A DNA stretch of 8,975 nt from UBA1140 sp964409295 (GTDB lineage Bacteria; Campylobacterota; Campylobacteria; Campylobacterales; Sulfurovaceae), in NCBI GenBank assembly GCA_964409295.1, contig CAYPCV010000076.1:1-8975 (forward strand), given 5' to 3'. The translations under genes and the position numbers were made by a program. Positions 1-6,560 of the stretch are shown one piece after another. The first letter of the stretch is position 1, and each line of letters starts with the position of its first letter. The notes under the pieces are model-generated. The model worked only from the letters and a program-made list of their open reading frames with translations. It was not told the origin of the DNA and did no database searches.

Positions 1-87
1 CTTAAGTACTTGAGCTGTTTTACCTTTATCGTCACCAGCGATGATCATTACTTGATCACCTTTTTTGATTTTGAACTTTTTAGCCAT
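1..87 (-). CDS. rplX: 50S ribosomal protein L24, N-terminal part (cut by window edge)
   Basis: Only the first 29 residues are in the window; the gene continues past position 1. They begin MAKKFKIKKGDQVMIIAGDD, followed by KGKTAQVLK, the N-terminal KOW-type beta segment of L24, which helps initiate assembly of the large subunit on 23S rRNA. The ATG at 85-87 shares one base with the rplN stop codon (TAATG). A GGAGG ribosome binding site lies within the end of rplN, 7 bases upstream. Position as the gene after rplN is the standard order, with rplE expected next outside the window. Confidence 0.95.
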   Translation of the reverse strand, partial: MAKKFKIKKGDQVMIIAGDDKGKTAQVLK

Positions 88-455
88 TACCATACCTCCG
101 GTGCCAATGATACAATCTTCATGAACCCTGCGTATCTAGCTTCTCTAGCTACAGGTCCAAAAATACGTGTACCAATTGGTGCATTTTTATCATCAATAAT
201 TACAGCAGCGTTGTCGTCGAATCTGATTAGTGAACCATTTTCTCTCTGAATCTCTTTATGAGTTCTTACAACTACGGCTTTAACTACTTTACCTTTTTTT
301 ACTTTTCCTGTTGGAAGAGCTTTTTTAACAGAAGCAACAATAACATCGCCTACTGATGCGTATCTTCTCTTAGAACCACCAAGAACTTTAATACACATAA
401 TCTCTTTAGCACCACTGTTATCAGCAACAGTTAATCTTGTAAAACCTTGAACCAT
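87..455 (-). CDS. rplN: 50S ribosomal protein L14
   Basis: At 122 residues this is the full length usual for bacterial L14, a five-stranded barrel protein of the large subunit that sits at the subunit interface and contacts 16S rRNA. It starts MVQGFTRLTVADNSGAK and carries the L14 signature in residues about 60-88 (AVVVRTHKEIQRENGS, then IRFDDNAAV). The end SLAPEVW matches the normal SLAPEVL end with one conservative change. The start ATG overlaps the rpsQ stop by one base (TAATG) and the stop overlaps the rplX start in the same way, so translation is probably coupled across rpsQ-rplN-rplX. Confidence 0.98.
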   Translation of the reverse strand: MVQGFTRLTVADNSGAKEIMCIKVLGGSKRRYASVGDVIVASVKKALPTGKVKKGKVVKAVVVRTHKEIQRENGSLIRFDDNAAVIIDDKNAPIGTRIFGPVAREARYAGFMKIVSLAPEVW

Positions 456-715
456 TACTCTAACTCTCCCTTCTTCACTTCTGAAAGAACTTTTAGAAGT
501 CTAAAGCTTTTTGTTTTAGAAAGAGGTCTACACTCAATAGCAGAGATTGTATCTCCAACATTCACTTGAGCTTTCTCATCATGAACAAGATATTTTTTAA
601 ATCTTTTTACGGTTTTGTGGTAACGAGGATGAATAACTTTTCTCTCTACAACGATAGAAACAGTTTTCTCTCCTGCTATTTTAATCACAGTACCAGTTAT
701 TTGTCTTTTTGGCAT
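455..715 (-). CDS. rpsQ: 30S ribosomal protein S17
   Basis: This 86-residue OB-fold protein binds the 5' domain of 16S rRNA early in small-subunit assembly. It starts MPKRQITGTVIK. The family core is visible as RKVIHPRYHKTVKRFKKY followed by HDE, and the signature GDTISAIECRPLSKTKSFRL is in the C-terminal third. A short charged tail (SEVKKGELE) follows. A good ribosome binding site (AAGGGG, 7 bases before the ATG) lies in the 11-base gap after rpmC. The stop shares a base with the rplN start. Confidence 0.98.
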   Translation of the reverse strand: MPKRQITGTVIKIAGEKTVSIVVERKVIHPRYHKTVKRFKKYLVHDEKAQVNVGDTISAIECRPLSKTKSFRLLKVLSEVKKGELE

Positions 716-726
716 ACTCTAACCCC

Positions 727-918
727 TTACTTCGACGCGTTAGCTGTAATAGCTGTTTGAATTCTAGCGATGTCTTTTTTCGCTACTCTTAACTCACTAG
801 TGTTAGTAAGTTGCATTGTTTTTTGCTTTGCTTTAAGTGTAAAAAGCTCAAGCTTTTTCTCTTTTAGCATTGCTGTTAACTCTTCAACATTTTTATCTTG
901 AATACTAGTATATTTCAT
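727..918 (-). CDS. rpmC: 50S ribosomal protein L29
   Basis: The protein has 63 residues starting MKYTSIQDKNVEEL, a two-helix protein near the polypeptide exit tunnel where trigger factor and SRP dock. The family signature is KKDIARIQTAI near the C-terminus. The same frame stays open to an ATG at 970-972, which would give 81 residues. I chose the ATG at 916-918 because the extra 18 residues are encoded inside rplP and do not look like L29, and because AGGA sits 7 bases upstream of it. With this start the gene overlaps the end of rplP by 14 bases. Confidence 0.95.
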   Translation of the reverse strand: MKYTSIQDKNVEELTAMLKEKKLELFTLKAKQKTMQLTNTSELRVAKKDIARIQTAITANASK

Positions 919-1330
919 TGCTATCCTTCGCAGTGATAATTTTACATTTGAATGGAAGCTTATGTAATGCAAGTGTTAATGCTGAACGTGAAATCTCTTC
1001 AGATACACCAGCTACTTCAAATATAATTCTTCCTGGCTTAATATTCATAACCCACTCTTCAACTGAACCTTTACCTTTACCCATTCTTGTCTCAAGAGGC
1101 TTTCTTGTAAGAGGTTTATCAGGGAAAACTCTAATCCAAGATTTACCTTGTCTTTTCATTTCACGAGTCATAGTAATTCTGGCAGCTTCAATTTGTCTAG
1201 AGTTAATTCTACCAGCAGATACTGCTTTAAGTGCAAACTCTCCAAACTCAATCTTGTTACCTCTAAATGACTTCCCTCGGTTACGACCTTTCATAACTTT
1301 ACGGAATTTTGTTCTTTTAGGCATTAACAT
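905..1330 (-). CDS. rplP: 50S ribosomal protein L16
   Basis: This 141-residue protein binds 23S rRNA near the A site and helps organise the tRNA-binding region of the large subunit. It starts MLMPKRTKFRKVMKGRNRG, the usual L16 N-terminus, and carries KPLETRMGKGKGSVEEWV and KPGRIIFEVAGVSEE in the middle. Its last residues, KDSNEIY, are encoded across the start of rpmC. The ATG at 1328-1330 is preferred over the second Met (ATG at 1322-1324) because AGAGG lies 9 bases before it and because MLMPKR is the family norm. It begins 2 bases after the rpsC stop. Confidence 0.98.
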   Translation of the reverse strand: MLMPKRTKFRKVMKGRNRGKSFRGNKIEFGEFALKAVSAGRINSRQIEAARITMTREMKRQGKSWIRVFPDKPLTRKPLETRMGKGKGSVEEWVMNIKPGRIIFEVAGVSEEISRSALTLALHKLPFKCKIITAKDSNEIY

Positions 1331-1332
1331 AA

Positions 1333-2040
1333 TTAGTTACCTCTTCTATTATTACGATTAGATGGTTTACGTCCACCTCTTTTTTCTTCTTTTGGCTCAG
1401 CTTGAATACCTTTAGCAAGAACTTCCCCTTTGAAAATCCATACTTTGATACCAATGATTCCATAAGTTGTTTGTGCTTCTGCAAAACCGTAATCAATTTT
1501 AGCTCTAAGTGTATGCAAAGGAACTCTTCCCTCTAAGTACCACTCAGTTCTAGCCATCTCAGCACCACCAAGTCTACCAGAAACAGAAACTTTGATTCCT
1601 TTTGCTCCAGACTTTAATGCACCTTGAATAAGTTTTTTCATTGCACGTCTAAATGCAACACGTCTTTCAAGTTGAGTTGCTACATTTTCAGCTGCTAATT
1701 GTGCTGAAGCTTGAGCTCTTTTCTCTTCTTTAATATTCAAAGAAATATCTTTTTTGAACATTTTATTCAAAGTAGATTTTAACTTCTCAATATCTGCACC
1801 TTTTTTACCAATAATGATACCAGGTCTTGCAGTTACGATAGTAATTCTAACTTTTTTAGCTGTTCTTTCAATAATAATAGATGCAACACCAGCATAGAAA
1901 AGCTCTTTTTTAAGATACTTTCTTAGTTGATAATCTTCTGCAATGAAAGCTGCTGTACGCTCTTTTTTAGGAAACCATCTTGATTCCCAGTTTCTATTAA
2001 TTCCAAGTCTCAGACCAATAGGATTTACTTTTTGACCCAT
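1333..2040 (-). CDS. rpsC: 30S ribosomal protein S3
   Basis: This 235-residue protein forms part of the mRNA entry channel of the small subunit. It begins MGQKVNPIGLRLGINRNWES. A type II KH domain covers residues about 40-110, with the RNA-binding GKKG loop at residues 78-81. The C-terminal domain contains the signature GRLGGAEMARTEWYLEGRVP and then LRAKIDYGFAEA. The end is a short basic tail (KRGGRKPSNRNNRRGN). An AGGAGG ribosome binding site 6 bases before the ATG is made of the last codons of rplV, and the two genes are 1 base apart. Confidence 0.98.
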   Translation of the reverse strand: MGQKVNPIGLRLGINRNWESRWFPKKERTAAFIAEDYQLRKYLKKELFYAGVASIIIERTAKKVRITIVTARPGIIIGKKGADIEKLKSTLNKMFKKDISLNIKEEKRAQASAQLAAENVATQLERRVAFRRAMKKLIQGALKSGAKGIKVSVSGRLGGAEMARTEWYLEGRVPLHTLRAKIDYGFAEAQTTYGIIGIKVWIFKGEVLAKGIQAEPKEEKRGGRKPSNRNNRRGN

Positions 2041-2041
2041 A

Positions 2042-2368
2042 TTATGCCTCCTCTGCTTTTGCTACTTCTACCATGATGTGTGCTGTTGGCTTAAGAATTC
2101 TGCTTGCAGTTCCTCTTGCTCTTGGTCTCCATCTTTTCATTGACGCTGCTTTGTCTACTCTACAAGAGGTAATTACTACTTCTTCTGGCTCAAAATCACC
2201 ATTTGCTACTGCTGATGCAATAACTTTAGAGATAAGTCTAGCTGCTTTGTTAGGCATAAATTCTAATGCTGCAAGTGCAAGTTCAGCGTTCATTCCTTGA
2301 ACTTCTCTTGCAATCATTCTTGCTTTATCAGGGGCAACACGTGTATATTTTAATAGTGCTTTACTCAT
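2042..2368 (-). CDS. rplV: 50S ribosomal protein L22
   Basis: This 108-residue protein has a globular domain on the ribosome surface and a long beta-hairpin that lines the peptide exit tunnel. The N-terminal core reads KYTRVAPDKARMIAREVQG. The hairpin is residues about 70-100 (VDKAASMKRWRPRARGTASR, then ILKPTAHIMVEV). The tunnel tip around residues 76-90 is the part where changes give macrolide resistance in other bacteria. No insertion or deletion stands out here. The start is supported by AAGG 8 bases upstream in the 11-base gap after rpsS. Confidence 0.98.
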   Translation of the reverse strand: MSKALLKYTRVAPDKARMIAREVQGMNAELALAALEFMPNKAARLISKVIASAVANGDFEPEEVVITSCRVDKAASMKRWRPRARGTASRILKPTAHIMVEVAKAEEA

Positions 2369-2379
2369 AATATATTACC

Positions 2380-2655
2380 TTACCCTTTTCTCTGAACAGA
2401 ACCTTTATGGCCCTTAAATGTTCTAGTTGGTGCGAATTCGCCCAATTTATATCCAACGTGGTTTTCTGTAATAAATACAGGGATAAATTGTCTACCATTG
2501 TGAACATTGATTGTTAAACCAATGAACTCAGGGAAGATAACTGATCTTCTTGACCAAGTTTTAATTGGTTTGTGAGAACCTTCTTCTTTCGCCTTAAGAA
2601 CTTTTTTCTTAAGATGATCGTCTATAAATGGACCTTTTTTAGTTGATCTTGCCAT
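2380..2655 (-). CDS. rpsS: 30S ribosomal protein S19
   Basis: This 91-residue small-subunit head protein works with S13 near the A-site finger of the large subunit. It starts MARSTKKGPFIDDHLKKKV and has the family signature in residues about 53-80: NGRQFIPVFITENHVGYKLG followed by EFAPTRTF. The length is close to the usual 92-93 residues. It lies 9 bases after rplB and 11 bases before rplV in the S10 operon order. Confidence 0.98.
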   Translation of the reverse strand: MARSTKKGPFIDDHLKKKVLKAKEEGSHKPIKTWSRRSVIFPEFIGLTINVHNGRQFIPVFITENHVGYKLGEFAPTRTFKGHKGSVQRKG

Positions 2656-2664
2656 CTTTTACCC

Positions 2665-3492
2665 TTACTTCTTTCTCTTAGAGATAATTAATTTATCACT
2701 AGCTTTTTTCTTACGAGTTTTGTAACCTTTAGTCGGCATACCCCATGGAGATACTGGATGTCTTCCTGAGTTAGTTTTACCTTCCCCTCCACCGTGTGGG
2801 TGGTCAATTGGGTTCATCGCAGACCCTCTAGTTTGTGGTCTAATACCTCTATGTCTTTGACGACCAGCTTTACCACCAACAACGTTAGCCCAATCTTCAG
2901 AACCAACAGTACCGATAGTTGCTAGACATTCGCCAAGTACATATCTCATCTCTCCTGATGGAAGTCTAAGAGAAACATATTTACCATCTCTACCCATAAT
3001 TTGTGCATAACCACCAGCTGAACGAGCGATTGTACCACCCTGACCAATGTTTAACTCAATATTATGAACCAATGTTCCTACAGGAATAGCTTTAAGTCTC
3101 ATACAGTTTCCAGTTTGAATATCAAGACCAGACTCAGCTGACATGATTTTATCTCCAACTTTCATACCTTTAGCTTGAAGAACATATCTTCTATCGCCAT
3201 CTGTATATTTAACAAGACAAATTCTACATGTTCTGTATGGGTCATACTCAACAGTAGCTACGGTTCCTTCAACACCAAATTTATTTCTTTTAAAATCAAT
3301 AATTCTGTATAGTTTTTTAGCTCCACCCTCTCTGTGACGAGAAGTAATTCTACCGTTAGAGTTTCTACCAGCTGAACGAGGAAGTTTTTTAAGAAGACTT
3401 CTTACACTTGCTTTTGCAGTAATATCACCACTATCAAGGTTAGTAATATAACGTCTACCTGGAGTGGTTGGTTTATATGATTTAATTGCCAT
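2665..3492 (-). CDS. rplB: 50S ribosomal protein L2
   Basis: This 275-residue protein binds 23S rRNA close to the peptidyl transferase centre and bridges the subunits. The N-terminal RNA-binding region starts MAIKSYKPTTPGRRYITN and the OB-like core spans roughly residues 60-130. The highly conserved C-terminal signature is MNPIDHPHGGGEGKTNSGRH at residues 226-245, followed by PVSPWG. The invariant histidine-glycine patch is intact. AGGAG 6 bases upstream supports the ATG, in a 9-base gap that also follows the TAG stop of rplW. Confidence 0.99.
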   Translation of the reverse strand: MAIKSYKPTTPGRRYITNLDSGDITAKASVRSLLKKLPRSAGRNSNGRITSRHREGGAKKLYRIIDFKRNKFGVEGTVATVEYDPYRTCRICLVKYTDGDRRYVLQAKGMKVGDKIMSAESGLDIQTGNCMRLKAIPVGTLVHNIELNIGQGGTIARSAGGYAQIMGRDGKYVSLRLPSGEMRYVLGECLATIGTVGSEDWANVVGGKAGRQRHRGIRPQTRGSAMNPIDHPHGGGEGKTNSGRHPVSPWGMPTKGYKTRKKKASDKLIISKRKK

Positions 3493-3501
3493 CTATTTCT
3501 C

Positions 3502-3783
3502 CTATACTGCTAAGCTATCAATTTTTGCATCTTCTGGTAAGAATACATAGAACTTTTTCAAGTCTGGTCTTTTACCTTCGATACCTTTAAATCGTTTAAC
3601 TTTACCATTAACTCTCATTGAATTTACTCTCAATGGGTTAATACCAAAGTACTCTTTGAAAACTGCTTTTAAACTATTTTTGGTCATTCTAGGGCTAGTC
3701 TGAACAACAAGTACACCATCTTCTTGCATAGCAAGAGTTTTCTCTGTGTATAATATTGATTTAATATCTGTAATATCTGCCAT
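3502..3783 (-). CDS. rplW: 50S ribosomal protein L23
   Basis: This 93-residue protein sits at the rim of the peptide exit tunnel and is the docking site for trigger factor and SRP. It begins MADITDIKSILYTEKTLAMQ. It carries the L23 core MTKNSLKAVFKEYFGINPLR, then VNSMRVNGKVKRFKG, and ends in the KKFYVFLPEDAKID strand. The gene follows the rplD stop by 1 base. No strong ribosome binding site is seen before its ATG, so re-initiation after rplD translation is likely. It ends in TAG, unlike most of its neighbours. Confidence 0.97.
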   Translation of the reverse strand: MADITDIKSILYTEKTLAMQEDGVLVVQTSPRMTKNSLKAVFKEYFGINPLRVNSMRVNGKVKRFKGIEGKRPDLKKFYVFLPEDAKIDSLAV

Positions 3784-3784
3784 C

Positions 3785-4375
3785 TTAGCTCACTTTCGTT
3801 AATTTTTCCCAAACAGCTTTTTCAATTACCACTGAGTGATAAGCAGCTGCAAGGTATGCATTTAATTCGTTCGGTTCAATAATATATACATTTTTAAGGT
3901 TTTCAAATGCACGTAATGTTGAATCATCAATCAACTCTTTAACAACCAATACATCTCTTTGTTCAAAAGTGTCAATAAATGCTTTAGCATCTTTTGTTTT
4001 TCCTGATTCGATTGTAACGTTTTCAATAACAAAAAGTTTCTCATCTGCAACAAGCTCAGCTAATGCAAAATTCAAAGCTAATTTTTTTTGCTTTTTATTT
4101 ACTTTTTGTGTGTAGTTTCTGTTGTTTTTAGGACCAAAAGCAACACCACCACCAACAAAGATAGGAGATCGAACAGAACCTGCTCTTGCACGTCCTCCAC
4201 CCTTTTGAGCCCATGGCTTTTTACCACCACCACGAACTTCTGAACGAGTTTTAGCTTTTGCTGTATTTGCTCTTATTCCTGATAAATAAGATTTACAATA
4301 CAAATAAAGGTTATGTGGGTTAATATCCGAAAATGACTTTGGAAGGTCACTTGTTTTAATTACTGTTGTACTCAT
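3785..4375 (-). CDS. rplD: 50S ribosomal protein L4
   Basis: This 196-residue protein has a long loop that reaches the constriction of the peptide exit tunnel. The loop is visible at residues about 43-83: TRSEVRGGGKKPWAQKGGGR, then ARAGSVRSPIFVGGG and VAFGPK. The globular part follows, including RDVLVVKELIDD and NVYIIEPNELNAY. In E. coli L4 represses its own operon by binding the rpsJ leader. I cannot show that this happens here, as the leader has no obvious match to that structure. The start overlaps the rplC stop by one base (TAATG). Confidence 0.98.
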   Translation of the reverse strand: MSTTVIKTSDLPKSFSDINPHNLYLYCKSYLSGIRANTAKAKTRSEVRGGGKKPWAQKGGGRARAGSVRSPIFVGGGVAFGPKNNRNYTQKVNKKQKKLALNFALAELVADEKLFVIENVTIESGKTKDAKAFIDTFEQRDVLVVKELIDDSTLRAFENLKNVYIIEPNELNAYLAAAYHSVVIEKAVWEKLTKVS

Positions 4376-4956
4376 TATTTAACAATCCTTACCAATCCAC
4401 GTGCACCATTGTGTCCAGGGATTGAACCTTTTAATACTAATATTCCGTTTTCAGCATCAAATGAAACAACATCATTTTTAACTGTAACTTGAGTGTTTCC
4501 GTACTGACCAGGCATTTTCTTACCTTTTTGTACACGACCTGGCCATTCAGCATTACCGATTGAACCAATTCTTCTACCAAATCTGTGACCGTGAGATGCT
4601 GGTCCACCACCAAAACCATGACGTTTCATACCACCTGAAAAACCACGACCTTTAGTGTTTAATGAAGTTTTAACTAACTCAGCAGATGCCAATGCTTCAA
4701 CTGAATAGTCTCCTGCCTCTGTACCTTCTGCTACAGTGATTGTCATAAACTTATTAAACTCTTTGTCGATACCGAATTTAGCTTGTTGACCTTCAATACT
4801 TTTGTTGAATTTCTTACTGCTATGGTAAGCTACTAAAGCTTTACCGTCTTCACGTACTTCACATATTTTAGTTTCGATAACTTTTAAAAGTGTTACTGGA
4901 ACACTTGGTACGCCAACAGTTCTGCTCATACCTATTTTTTCAATAATAAATTCCAT
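4375..4956 (-). CDS. rplC: 50S ribosomal protein L3
   Basis: This 193-residue protein starts large-subunit assembly and sends an extension to the peptidyl transferase centre. It begins MEFIIEKIGMSRTVGVPSVP. The signature region is KGRGFSGGMKRHGFGGGPAS, then HGHRFGRRIGSIG. The glutamine in GQYGN (residue 151) matches the site methylated by PrmB in E. coli L3. Two ATG codons are in tandem at 4957-4959 and 4954-4956. I chose the inner one because the AGGAG site is 6 bases before it but only 3 before the outer one. The outer start would add a single Met. Confidence 0.95.
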   Translation of the reverse strand: MEFIIEKIGMSRTVGVPSVPVTLLKVIETKICEVREDGKALVAYHSSKKFNKSIEGQQAKFGIDKEFNKFMTITVAEGTEAGDYSVEALASAELVKTSLNTKGRGFSGGMKRHGFGGGPASHGHRFGRRIGSIGNAEWPGRVQKGKKMPGQYGNTQVTVKNDVVSFDAENGILVLKGSIPGHNGARGLVRIVK

Positions 4957-4965
4957 CATCTACTC

Positions 4966-5277
4966 CTATTTGTTCATTGATCTAATTTCAACATCAACTT
5001 CTGGAGCAAGGTCTAGTTTCATAAGTGAATCTATAGTGTCCGAAGTAGCTGAAACAATATCAATCATTCTTGCGTGAATTCTAATCTCAAACTGCTCACG
5101 TGAATCTTTGTTTACATGTGGCGATTTAAGAACAGTATACTTTTTAATCTTAGTTGGCATTGGAATTGGGCCAATAAGTTCTGCACCTGTACGTCTAACA
5201 GCTTCAACAATTGAAGCAACCGATCTATCTAAAACACGATGATCATAAGCTTTAAGCTTAAGTCTAATTTTTTCCAT
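4966..5277 (-). CDS. rpsJ: 30S ribosomal protein S10 (NusE)
   Basis: This first gene of the operon encodes a 103-residue small-subunit head protein, which also acts as NusE in transcription antitermination with NusB. It starts MEKIRLKLKAYDHRVLDRSV and has the family signature GPIPMPTKIKKYTVLKSPHV followed by NKDSREQFEIRIHAR in residues about 36-70. AAGG lies 8 bases before the ATG. The TAG stop is embedded in the ribosome binding site of rplC (AAATAGGAGTAG), which would couple the two genes. Confidence 0.98.
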   Translation of the reverse strand: MEKIRLKLKAYDHRVLDRSVASIVEAVRRTGAELIGPIPMPTKIKKYTVLKSPHVNKDSREQFEIRIHARMIDIVSATSDTIDSLMKLDLAPEVDVEIRSMNK

Positions 5278-5303
5278 TTAATTTACCTTATAAAGAACTC
5301 GTT

Positions 5304-5309
5304 AGTATA
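5304..5309 (-). promoter_or_regulatory. Alternative or second -10 box for the S10 operon
   Basis: The minus strand reads TATACT, five of six matches to TATAAT. It would start transcription near 5297 and leave a leader of about 20 bases carrying the AAGG ribosome binding site of rpsJ. It may be a second tandem promoter or a chance match. It sits inside a weak GTTAG/CTAAC inverted repeat (5301-5305 and 5323-5327). Confidence 0.35.
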
Positions 5310-5344
5310 CCTCGTGGGCTTCCTAACTAAATTTTTGGAATCGT

Positions 5345-5350
5345 ATTGTA
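5345..5350 (-). promoter_or_regulatory. Candidate -10 box for the S10 operon
   Basis: On the minus strand this reads TACAAT, matching five of six bases of TATAAT. Transcription would start near 5338 and give a leader of about 60 bases before rpsJ. No -35 box is evident, which is normal for the main sigma factor of Campylobacterota. An inverted repeat lies directly upstream. A second -10-like box is closer to the gene, so the assignment is tentative. Confidence 0.45.
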
Positions 5351-5353
5351 CCT

Positions 5354-5369
5354 TGATAAGCTTTTATCA
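5354..5369. repeat. 6-bp inverted repeat upstream of the S10 operon promoter
   Basis: TGATAA and TTATCA flank a GCTT centre. The site ends 4 bases upstream of the candidate TACAAT -10 box at 5345-5350, where a bound protein could affect transcription of the ribosomal operon. Such short repeats also arise by chance in AT-rich DNA, so an operator role is speculative. Confidence 0.3.
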
Positions 5370-5411
5370 GAGCTATGTTTTATGCTGTTTTTAAATAGAA
5401 ATCTCATTTTG

Positions 5412-5430
5412 TTTCCTTTTTAAAAGGAAA
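5412..5430. repeat. Perfect 9-bp inverted repeat in front of the ATPase gene
   Basis: The 19-base palindrome TTTCCTTTT-T-AAAAGGAAA is perfect, with a single central base. It ends 11 bases before the ATG of the plus-strand ATPase gene. Its right arm contains the only ribosome-binding-site-like sequence there (AAGGAA, with 13 bases between the GGA and the ATG). As DNA it could be a dimer-bound operator. As RNA a hairpin would need to open a few central pairs to form a loop, and could hide the ribosome binding site. Neither role is shown. Confidence 0.5.
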
Positions 5431-5441
5431 TATATAAAATT

Positions 5442-6536
5442 ATGTTAAAATTATCCATGCAACTACTTGAATACTTTTATGATAGAAACAATGAAATTAG
5501 CACCTACCATCAACGAAAATTTACAATCCCTAATGTAAAAAAATTACTTCTATATGGTTCTCCTGCATCAGGAAAAACCTCTTTAGTCTTAGATTATCTT
5601 TCAAACTATGATGAAGAAAAGCTACTTTATATCGATTTTAAAGACCCAAAATTTCACTTTCGAGACATTATGGAAGAGGATATAGAAGGGTTTATAGAAG
5701 CAAATGAGATAGAAATCTTGGTTTTAGACCACTATCAACATTACTATTTTGAGATATTGCCAAAAGTTAGAAAACTTATTATTGTATCAGCAATTCATTG
5801 TGATTATCAAAATGAATTTGAGTATCTTAATTTGCCACTACTAGACTACGAAGAGTTTTTCTCTTTTCAGAAACGTGGGACAGAAACTCAAATTTTTAAT
5901 CTTTTTTTAAAACAGGGTACACTTCCACAACTTGCCATATCCACTGCACCAAAAGAGCAGATGTTTCTAAACTTTATAGAGAGTCACTTTAATGAATCAG
6001 AACAAAAACTGCTTACTATCTTGGCTCATTTTAATGGTGCAACAGTTACAACCTTTCAACTCTATAGCTATGCAAAAGAGCGTTATAAGATTTCAAAAGA
6101 TTTAATTTATAAACAGATAAAGAGTTTTGAAGAAAAGAGTATTATAAATTTTATTTTTGACAGTTACGATACAAAGAAAAAAAAACTTCTCTTTTTTGAT
6201 TTTGCTTTAGCCAAATACTTAACACTCACACAAACTTTTCCCAGACAGTTTGAAACCATGATTGCACTCTCGTTATATAAACATAACATTTCATTTAAAA
6301 CATTTGGAAGTTTAGGCTACCTCACGAAAGAAAACAATTTAATTATTCCTGCTCCTTTTGAGAGTGAAGAGATATTTTGGAAAAAAGCACATGGGAAATT
6401 CTTTAATTATAAGAAAATGGGTTTAACTAAAATATATATAATAACTGTTACCAATACTTATGAATTTAAAATTGAAGATATAGAGTTTGAAGCACTCCCA
6501 TTTTATGAGTGGATTGTTATTAATGATGAACATTAA
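5442..6536 (+). CDS. P-loop ATPase, AAA_14/DUF4143-like, with a degenerate C-terminal nuclease-like domain
   Basis: The 364-residue protein is probably cytoplasmic, with no signal peptide or membrane segment. Residues 35-46 (LLLYGSPASGKT) are a Walker A motif. Residues 91-97 (EILVLDH) form a Walker B strand in which His replaces the usual catalytic Glu. LPLLDYEEFFSF (131-142) and IFNLFLKQGTLPQL (151-164) match the PLsf-Ef and GGlP-type motifs of AAA_14 ATPases. Residues about 185-262 look like a winged helix ending FFDFALAKYLT. The C-terminus (FETMIALSLY at 270-279, YIITVTN at 332-338, ALPFYEWIV at 351-359) follows the DUF4143 pattern, but I see no E-V-D and E-x-K nuclease residues. The gene diverges from the S10 operon. 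Helicobacter pylori, as I recall, also has an ATP-binding protein gene beside rpsJ, so the position may be conserved. The ribosome binding site is unusually distant and overlaps a palindrome. The gene ends with tandem stops (TAATAA). The function is unknown. Confidence 0.85.
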   Translation: MLKLSMQLLEYFYDRNNEISTYHQRKFTIPNVKKLLLYGSPASGKTSLVLDYLSNYDEEKLLYIDFKDPKFHFRDIMEEDIEGFIEANEIEILVLDHYQHYYFEILPKVRKLIIVSAIHCDYQNEFEYLNLPLLDYEEFFSFQKRGTETQIFNLFLKQGTLPQLAISTAPKEQMFLNFIESHFNESEQKLLTILAHFNGATVTTFQLYSYAKERYKISKDLIYKQIKSFEEKSIINFIFDSYDTKKKKLLFFDFALAKYLTLTQTFPRQFETMIALSLYKHNISFKTFGSLGYLTKENNLIIPAPFESEEIFWKKAHGKFFNYKKMGLTKIYIITVTNTYEFKIEDIEFEALPFYEWIVINDEH

Positions 6537-6560
6537 TAACAACCATATAAAAGAGATAAA

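Noticed and set aside
919..972. Longer L29 with 18 extra N-terminal residues
   Set aside because: The extension is encoded within rplP, does not look like L29, and the inner ATG at 916-918 has a proper ribosome binding site.
918..1361. Open frame of 147 codons on the plus strand
   Set aside because: It lies opposite rplP and the end of rpsC, which are unmistakable. The translation has no family resemblance and is a by-product of their codon pattern.
2073..2300. Open frame of 75 codons on the plus strand
   Set aside because: It is antisense to rplV. The Ala/Leu-rich product mirrors the L22 codons and no start signals are present.
4437..4619. Open frame of 60 codons on the minus strand inside rplC
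   Set aside because: It is in another frame within the conserved L3 core, with no ribosome binding site of note and a low-complexity product.
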